DNA of 35,317 nt from Willaertia magna (taxonomy: Eukaryota; Heterolobosea; Eutetramitea; Acrasida; Naegleriidae), in contig CADWAF010000908.1 of the NCBI GenBank assembly GCA_902984215.1, forward strand, positions 1 through 35,317. Direction: 5' to 3'. The position numbers were made by a program, and so were the translations under genes. The notes beneath the pieces are model-generated. The model saw only the letters and a list, made by a program, of their open reading frames with translations, was not told where the DNA came from and searched no databases. This document shows, one piece after another, positions 28,660-35,317 of the stretch. How positions within the stretch are numbered: the first letter of the stretch is position 1; every line of letters begins with the position of its first letter.

Positions 28660-30664
28660 ATGGTTGAAACAAAGGCACAACAACATAAACACACAGATTT
28701 TGATGAAAGTACATTAAAATCCTTAAAAGAAAGAAAGAAACAATTAGAAAGTGGTTACATTGAAAATATTGATAAACTTCCAAAATATGAACAAATTATG
28801 GAACAACGTATTAGACCATCTTATCCATCTCCAGTTAAAGAACAAAAAAGAGATGAAAACTTTGAAAATTTAGTTCATCAATCTTTAGAACATATCTTTA
28901 AATTAAAACATAAAAGTGTTGAAAATTGTTTCTTAGGTAACCCTGAAAGATGGCTTAATAGTGAAGAAGATATAGTTAAAAGAAGGGGAATGGCAGAAGT
29001 ACCTAAAGATCCAATCCCACCTTCTGAGATTATTGAAAAGTTAATTCCTTACTTTAACGGTTTAGTTGATGTTGCAACTCCATCTGCTATGGAAAATGTT
29101 AATCCTCCATCAAGTAGTGCTGCTGTTATTGCTTCAATGTTTGGTAATTTATTTAATGCAAGTATTTTAGAAGATGATGAAGCATGGAATGTTGTTAACA
29201 CTGAAATTGAAAGTATTGGAATGGTTTCAAAATTAATTGGATGGGATGCTGAAAAGACAAATGGCGTTTTCACTTTCGGTGGAACTGGAAATTATTTGGT
29301 AAGTATTTGAAGTTTTTATTTCAAGTATTTATTTAATTATTGTATTTTAAATAATATATGAAACACATTAGTATGGAATAAAAGCTGGATTGGCAAGAGT
29401 GCTTGGTCAAGACTATAGATGGAAAGGTCTTAGAGAGAATTGTAAATTTATTGCTTCTGACGTTGGTCATTATTGTAAATATAGTGTTGCTGATTGGACT
29501 GGATTGGGTATGGATAATGTTGCATTAGTTAAAATTAAGGATGATAATAGTATGGATACTAATGATTTAAGAAAGAGATTACAAGATGTTCATGAAAAGG
29601 GTGAAAAGGTTGTTGCTATTGTTGCCACTATTGGTACAACTGACGCATTTGGAATAGATGACGTAGAAGAAATTGCTAAAATTAGAGATAACTTTGTTAA
29701 GGAAAATAATTTAGATTATAAGCCATTTGTTTATTGTGATTCAGTTATTGGTTGGGTTTGGTTATTCTTTAAGGATTATGATTTTGAAAAAAATCCTTTA
29801 GAAATTGACACAAAAGAAATATTACCTTCAATTAAGAATACTTTAGGAAAAGTTTCAAAGATGAGATTTGCAGATGCTTGTGGTATTGATTTTCACAAAA
29901 CTGGATTTTGTCATTATAACTGTAGTTGTATTATCTTTAGAGATGGAAAGGAGTTTATTGATTTACTTAAAAGACCATCCAATATGGCGCAATATTTATA
30001 TCATTACTCTATTTATCATCCTGGGGAATATACTTTAGAATGTAGCAGAACTGCAAGCTATTCATTAGCTGGTAAGTATTATTTACAACCTATTATTTAG
30101 TCACCTTTGTTTCCCCTTATAGCATGGGCCACCTTACATACATTTGGAGTAACAGGTTATCAGGCAATGGTAGCACATTTACTTTCAGTTCAGAATGCAT
30201 TGCGTCACGAACTTAATTCAAGACAAAACATTGTTGTTGTTAACATGGATGATTCAGGATTCGTCACATTATTTAGATGTTATCCAGAAGGTGTAGACGC
30301 TAAAAAGAAATACAAAGAAGAATTTGAAAATGGAACTGAAAAGGAATTGAAAGATACTAATGATTTCAATCAAGAGATTGCAAACCATCTTTTCATGTAC
30401 AGGGTTCATGAAAAGGGACCTGCTCTCTCTTTTACTTCAAAATTCAGGGAATCAAAGTCTAATAATCCTTATCCAATTGCTGCCATTAAAATCTTCCCAA
30501 TGAGTCCTTATAGTAATGCTGAAGTTATGAAATTAGATGTTATCCCATTCATTGAAAGGGCAATTAAGGAAGTTGGTAAAGATCACAAAAAGAAGAGACA
30601 AGTTGAGGAACAAAAGCAACATCCTACTTGGCTCTATCCAAGATTCAAACTTATTCCAAAATAA
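28660..30664 (+). CDS. Group II PLP-dependent amino acid decarboxylase
   Basis: Three exons are inferred: 28660-29298, 29372-30071 and 30123-30664. The introns are 73 and 51 nt (GTAAGT...ATTAG; GTAAGT...TATAG) and the product is 626 residues. The joints read GGTGNYL-YGIKAGLAR and ASYSLA-AWATLHTFG. Family landmarks: VATPSAMENVNPPSSSAAV near residue 145, FTFGGTGNYLYGIKAG (cofactor phosphate region), VVAIVATIGTTDAFGIDDVE, and DACGIDFHKTGFCHYN. In the last, K389 is the expected Schiff-base lysine (usual form D-x-H-K). CSRTASYSLAAWAT follows, where many members have a G/C-SR motif. Such enzymes decarboxylate glutamate, aspartate, aromatic or diamino acids. The length and motifs resemble long bacterial- and protist-type members, and the substrate cannot be read off. 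Confidence 0.85.
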
Positions 30665-30727
30665 AGTGCAGTATTGTTTGTTGTGTGAACTTTAAAGTTT
30701 GTTACATTTAAATAAAAATACATTTTA

Positions 30728-32366
30728 TTACAAAAGAGTTGATTGAGCAATTGAAATAAACTCTTGTATTCCTTGCATTACTTCTGTTCTCTCGTTTTCA
30801 TCTACACATTCAAAAGTTTCCACAATTGGCTTTTGAACAAAACCATTATTATTATTGTTATTAACATTACCTTTTGAATAAAAATAAATTGTAAAACGTT
30901 TTACGTCATGGACATCTGGTACAATGTCAACTATCGAAGTTAATGGGAAAGATTGAACAGAATTACCTAAATTATTCTCATCATCTAATGGTTGATTATC
31001 TTTTTTATTCTTTACTTTAATATCAATCCATAATAAACCATTTTGTGGATTTTTATGCAATACAATCTATTTAAAATAATTAGTTTAAAATAATTAATAA
31101 ACATAAATTTAAATAAACTTACAACACAATCATTTTTAGTTGCTGTTAACATTGTCTTTGTAATTCTTTTACATTTATATTTTCTAATTTGTAATCTCAC
31201 AAAATTCAATTGAGTTTTCATTTCAAAACATTTTTCAGTTAACTTCTTAATATGCATTTGTTTCTCTTCTAACTCCAATCTCAAACCATTTATTATCTCT
31301 TCATCTTCTTTTAACTTATTTTGTAATTGTTCATTTAATTTTTGTAAATCATTATATTGTAACTCAACTAACTCAATCTTCTTTAAATTTTCTCTATTTT
31401 CATTTTCTTTTTGAAATATTTCCATTTTTAATTGTTGTATATTTTCATTACTTTTTTGTAAAACATTTTCTTGTTGTTTAAATTTAGATTGTGTCTCCAT
31501 TAACATTTGTTTTGTAATATGTTCACTTGAAGTTAAATCTGAAATCTCCTTTTCTTTCTTTTTTAAATCTGATGATACTTTCCTATATAACTCACGCCAA
31601 TGTTTCATTTCTTTAATTGCATCATTTACATTTTGATTATTTAAATTATTATTATTTAAATTACTATTATTACTACTACTATTCTTATTATTATTTTGAT
31701 TACCATTTATATTACCGCCATTACCACTATTACCATTACTACTATTACTACTACTGCCATCCATTGATTGTAAAGATGAATTATTATTTAATTCTGTATT
31801 TCTTCTTTTAAATGAAAAATTTGGTAATAACTTTTTTTTATTATTATTATTCACTTCAGAAGGTGATCTATCCCTTCCATTGCTATTAAAACTATTATTA
31901 TTACTGTTTGAATTATTTGTAGAAGTAGAACTAAGTGTATTATCACCTAAATGATTACTATTCATTTCATAAATTTCTTCTTTTAATTTAATATTTTCAT
32001 TTGTTAATGCAAATAATGCAGAATCTTTTTCAAATAATTGTTTTTGTAAAATTTCCATCTTTTTTGTAAATTTATATAAATCATTAATTGTTTTTAATCT
32101 TGAAGTACGTTCAATTAAAAATCCTTTTTTAAAAGTATCAAATCTTTCTTTATAGAAATTTACTTGTTGTTCAAGATCTGTAAGTGAAGAATTATTATTT
32201 AAAGAAGAATTTAAATTTACAGTAGATGGTAAATTATGTTTGTTATTTTCCTTTTCGATTAGTGGAGAGTTATTATTACTAGATTGATTACTGTTGTTAT
32301 TATTGTGTCACTTTACGGTTCTTTGAGAATAAATTACATAAGGTGGTAACCATCATTAAAGTACAT
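30728..32366 (-). CDS. Coiled-coil protein with C-terminal PH-like segment
   Basis: Inferred exons are 32366-32338, 32290-31123 and 31066-30728, with introns of 47 and 56 nt. The product is 511 residues. The last joint reads TKNDC-VIVLHKNPQNGLLW. The tiny first exon (MYFNDGYHL) rests only on a GT-AG pair and frame continuity; otherwise the first in-frame Met is at 32058. Residues 20-200 contain helices (LEQQVNFYKERFDTFKKGFL, ALFALTNENIKLKEEIYEMN) and Asn/Ser repeats. A long coiled coil follows (MKHWRELYRKVSSDLKKKEK to about 390). The C-terminal about 120 residues (CVIVLHKNPQNGLLWIDIKV, KRFTIYFYS, ERTEVMQGIQEFIS) have the strand-plus-final-helix pattern of a PH-like domain. A membrane or cytoskeletal adaptor is likely. 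No named family is assigned. Confidence 0.68.
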
Positions 32367-32370
32367 TGAT

Positions 32371-33470
32371 TTAAAGACCTAGTATTCTGTTAAATATAAA
32401 TAATAAAACTACAAGTATAATCGTTAAATATAATGGTATTTGCATATTCAATAATTGTGGTTGTTGTTGTCCTTTGTTTTCAATCAATGTGGTTGTTCCA
32501 ACTGTTGTTGTTTGAGAAGTTGTTGTTGTTGCAACAGGTTTGGTTGTTGTACTAGTAGTTGTAGTTTTTACAACACTATCATTCTTTTTAACAACTGTCT
32601 CTGATGATGTTGGTGTGACAGTGGTTGTTGATTCAACAACTTTCTTTTCAATAGAAGAAGAAGGAACCTTTTCTTCTTTCTTCTTTTCAATAATTTTAAC
32701 TTCTTCAATTATTACTGGTGCTTTAGGATTTTCCTTCTTTTCTTCTTCTTCTTTTTGTTTAATAGTTTCTTCTTCCTTCTTTTTAGGTTTCATTTCAACT
32801 ACTTGTACATCACTAACAACCATTACAGATGGTGTTTCATTTTGTGATTTTACAGTTGTTGTAGGTACTACTTCCTTCACCTTCTCAACCTTCTTTTCTT
32901 CTTCTTTATGTACAACCTCTTTTGTTTTATCAATAACATCATCCTTACTGTTATCATCCATCACTGACTTGTCACCACTATTATCGCTGACAATAGCTAA
33001 ACTATCAACATTATCTCTATCATCATTTGCTTCATCTTCTGGTTCATATAAACCAATAGAAGGTTCCTTTAATTTACTTAAATAATTATAATACTCTAAA
33101 ATATGCATTTTCATAGTTTTTGGTTCAATTTTCTTTGTGTTATTAAAATCATCTAATTCATAATAATCAATTATACCTAAATCTTTATGTGCAAAATTCC
33201 ATGCTAATTCTCTATTTTCTTTTTCATTTAGAGGATTTAAATCATTTGGATTTGTAATTTTATCTGGAAAGTAATGATGAAGTAAACCAACAAATAATAA
33301 ACCATTTTGAATAGATTGACATTGAAAATTTGTGAATTGAATACATGGATAATCTTTAACTTTATGTTGACACCATTTCATTAATTTATCACTTAATTGA
33401 ATTAATAATTTGTTGGAGTAGATGAATTAGATCAAAAACGAGATTATTTTACTTACAATTGGTTGCTCAT
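32371..33470 (-). CDS. Tail-anchored protein with one calponin-homology domain
   Basis: Exon 2 is 33391-32371. A short exon 1 (33470-33457, MSNQ) with a 65-nt GTAAGT...TTAAG intron keeps the frame and gives 344 residues. An alternative ATG at 33504 is out of frame with this splice. The N-terminal about 105 residues are a CH domain: LMKWCQHKVKDYPCIQFTNF, NGLLFVGLLHHYFPDKI, ENRELAWNFAHKDLGI and MKMHILEYYNYLSKL. The middle is Lys/Glu/Thr/Val-rich low complexity. The C-terminus is a single membrane helix with a very short tail (YLTIILVVLLFIFNRILGL), the mark of a tail-anchored protein. CH domains bind actin or other cytoskeletal partners, so it may tie the cytoskeleton to an organelle membrane, as calmin-type proteins do. 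The antisense Thr/Val-rich ORF at 32540-33085 is a shadow. Confidence 0.72.
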
Positions 33471-33507
33471 GATTTAATTTTTTTGGCTGATAATTTAACG
33501 ACATGAT

Positions 33508-33741
33508 ATGCTGTCAAAGGTTGAAAAGAGCTTTGGTTGTGTAATCCAAGTTACTGTTAAGGCTATATGATTCGAGGTAGAACGAAACGTGTTTCAAAAG
33601 ATAAATTAGATATTTAATTACACCACCAAAGCCATTAGTGTTGGAAACTTCAAAGAAGATGAAGGAGTAAGAAAACTAAAAATAACAAATAGAAATATAG
33701 GAATATTACCACATGAATTTCGAAATGAATTTGAAAATTAA
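33508..33741 (+). CDS. Possible small two-exon gene, 59 residues
   Basis: Exon 1 is 33508-33555 (MLSKVEKSFGCVIQVT) and exon 2 is 33610-33741 (IFNYTTKAISVGNFKEDEGV onward, ending in FENstop). A 54-nt intron starting GTTAAG and ending ATTAG separates them, and the frame is kept. Exon 2 is clearly coding-like in composition. The donor is weak, so the joint is tentative. The start lies four to forty bases from the start of the divergent CH-domain gene. No family is recognised. Confidence 0.42.
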
Positions 33742-33905
33742 AAAACAGCAATTTCATCATAATTAATAAACAACACATTCACAATATTTCTCATAACGCA
33801 AGCAATAATTTTCACAAAAAGCGCTAGCTATTATCCAATTTCTCAACAATCAAAGTTTTACAGCATTATTCAAGGTATCAATTTTTTAAAAAATAAATAG
33901 GCTAG

Positions 33906-35317
33906 ATGGGGTTGAACGCTTCTAGATCGTCTGATGGGTTTTTATCAAAATTGTTATCGGAAGAGCATGATGATAACGCTATCTTTAATAATAATGGAAC
34001 AGGTGCTACAACAACTAATACAACAACGAATAATAATAACAATGGTAAAGTAAAAGATCGCTTTCGTCGTAAAGGCAGTACCACTGGAAATTCAAATGGT
34101 TCAACAACTCCAAAAGTAGGAGATGCCTTTGTTGATCTAGGTCATATGTTAGCAATAGATACTTATTACCATGGTTATGTAATTCAACAACTAATAGGAA
34201 AAGGTAGTTACGGTGAAGTTTATCTAGCAACTAAAAATAAACAAGAGTACGCATTAAAAGTTATTGAATTACCAAAAACTACGGATAAAGAAACAATTGA
34301 AAATATTGAAAGAGAAGTAAAAATCTTGAAGAATTTAACTCATCCTAATATTATGCAATTTGTTGAAGAATTCCCTTTAAAAGATCAATTTGATAGGAAT
34401 TGTGTTGGAGTAGTGACTGAATTTTGTCCAAAAGGAACGATTGGTGATATAATTGAAAAGGATGAACATGTTGATTTAAATTTATGGAGAATTATTTATT
34501 GGTTTGTGCAATTAGTTGATGCAATTAGTTATTGTCATGATAATGCAATTATTCATAGAGATATTAAACCTTCAAATATGTTATTAATGAGTGATGATAG
34601 TTTAAAGTTATGTGATTTTGGTTTAGCTAAAATGTTAACGAAAAATAATAATGTAACTTATACAATTTGTGGTACTCCTTTATACGTTGCTGTTGAAATA
34701 CAATTACAACGTCCTTATACTTATAGTTGTGACATTTACTCTTTAGGACTTTGTTTATTTGAACTAACTTGTCATCAAAAACATGATATCTTTTATAGAG
34801 CTGTTTTAAGGGAAAGAGAAAGGATTGCAGAGCTATTTGAAAGGATAGATCTTCCTTCTTTAAAGGAGTTAATACGTAAGATGGTTGAAGCTAATCCAGA
34901 TCTTAGAATTTCATCTAAAAATTTAAATAATCATTATTATATTAAAGGGTTTAGATATTTAACTTTACCAAATACAGATAACGAAAATAATATTGATAAA
35001 AAAGATTTATTACATCCTTTATTTTTAAATATAATTAAAGAAGCAATTGTTTATGAAAGTAAAACAGCTAAAGAGAAAACATTTAATGTAATTGAAAGAT
35101 GTTTAAATTATTTAGATAATTATATTATGGAATTTGATTTAATTACAAATTTATTAAGAGAAGAATATTTCTTTTTTTCATTTATGGGTTTATTATTAAA
35201 TAATAATTGTTTAATGAAAATGTTTAGTATATTAATTAAATTTATAAATTTAGGTGAATCTAATAGAAAATGTAGTATTAAATGTTTAACACAATTAATT
35301 GAACATTGTAATGTTGA
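33906..35317 (+). CDS. Ser/Thr protein kinase with N-myristoylation signal and helical C-terminal repeats (partial)
   Basis: The frame is open from ATG at 33906 to the window end (470 codons seen). The N-terminus MGLNAS fits a myristoylation site (Gly2, Ser6). Residues 20-90 are Asn/Thr/Ser-rich. The kinase domain spans about 91-345: glycine loop GKGSYGEV, Lys118 in YALKVI, HRDIKPSNMLL with the catalytic Asp near 218, DFGLAK near 237, then CGTPLYVAVE, where the usual APE reads AVE. SCDIYSLGLCLFEL follows. After the kinase the chain becomes helical, Leu/Ile/Asn-rich, possibly HEAT/ARM-like (KCSIKCLTQLIEHC). The catalytic set looks intact. The type is NEK- or Fused-like by general feel only. 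Its true length is unknown. Confidence 0.85.
   Translation, partial: MGLNASRSSDGFLSKLLSEEHDDNAIFNNNGTGATTTNTTTNNNNNGKVKDRFRRKGSTTGNSNGSTTPKVGDAFVDLGHMLAIDTYYHGYVIQQLIGKGSYGEVYLATKNKQEYALKVIELPKTTDKETIENIEREVKILKNLTHPNIMQFVEEFPLKDQFDRNCVGVVTEFCPKGTIGDIIEKDEHVDLNLWRIIYWFVQLVDAISYCHDNAIIHRDIKPSNMLLMSDDSLKLCDFGLAKMLTKNNNVTYTICGTPLYVAVEIQLQRPYTYSCDIYSLGLCLFELTCHQKHDIFYRAVLRERERIAELFERIDLPSLKELIRKMVEANPDLRISSKNLNNHYYIKGFRYLTLPNTDNENNIDKKDLLHPLFLNIIKEAIVYESKTAKEKTFNVIERCLNYLDNYIMEFDLITNLLREEYFFFSFMGLLLNNNCLMKMFSILIKFINLGESNRKCSIKCLTQLIEHCNV

Noticed and set aside
31617..31811. Plus-strand Tyr/His-rich 64-codon ORF
   Set aside because: It is a mirror of the AAT/AGT (Asn/Ser) repeats of the coiled-coil gene on the minus strand.
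32540..33085. Plus-strand 181-codon Ser/Thr/Val-rich ORF
   Set aside because: It is antisense to the Lys/Glu/Thr-rich low-complexity region of the CH-domain gene and has no gene-like start or composition of its own.
33819..33828. AGCGCTAGCT near the kinase as an E2F site
   Set aside because: It has a GCGC core but lacks the flanking T-rich or A-rich arms of the sites at 16042 and 24987, so it does not meet the consensus.
1..35317. CRISPR array, bacterial operons or integrated prophage
   Set aside because: No spaced direct repeats of that kind were seen, and introns and eukaryote-specific genes show the DNA is nuclear.

Overview
The window is nuclear DNA of an AT-rich, intron-poor single-celled eukaryote. 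Evidence for this is the eukaryote-only genes (VPS28, prefoldin 1, MCM-binding protein, UTP13, a Qa-SNARE, an SMSr-type sphingolipid synthase), short GT-AG introns of about 39-73 nt with GTAAGT-like donors, runs of A directly before start codons, and Asn-rich low-complexity stretches. Standard stop codons are used (TAA, TAG and TGA all end genes). An amoeba or amoeboflagellate (heterolobosean-like or amoebozoan) fits best; I cannot place it more precisely.

Layout. 1-2438 is an AT desert, a tRNA-Val-like relic, and a less AT-rich stretch with only tiny or frameshifted ORFs. 2439-9347 is packed: VPS28 and prefoldin 1 (convergent), the C-terminal half of an MFS transporter, a small unknown gene, an Mpv17/PMP22 protein, a secreted and extremely basic repeat protein that looks like an antimicrobial-peptide polyprotein, a glycerate kinase lacking its N-terminus, and an RCC1-like protein. 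9348-13264 is very AT-rich; its minus strand carries a decayed LINE-type retrotransposon with recognisable endonuclease and reverse-transcriptase motifs. 13265-18753 holds an unknown protein, a SAM-domain sphingomyelin-synthase-like enzyme and a large repeat protein. 18903-21868 is a divergent pair (membrane protein, two-domain methyltransferase) whose 5' ends overlap. 22038-28321 has a syntaxin behind two chained upstream ORFs, MCMBP, and UTP13. 28660-35317 has a PLP decarboxylase, a coiled-coil protein, a tail-anchored calponin-homology protein, a possible small gene and a protein kinase cut by the window end.

The genes are mostly unrelated housekeeping functions: ESCRT, chaperone, SNARE, sphingolipid, replication and ribosome biogenesis. 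The most distinctive items are the basic repeat precursor at 5792-6907; the head-to-head pair at 20184/20215, where one missing A appears to break both genes; the stop/start-overlapping uORF chain before the syntaxin; and palindromic E2F-like sites before MCMBP and before the repeat protein. Exon structures were inferred by eye from reading-frame continuity and splice signals.
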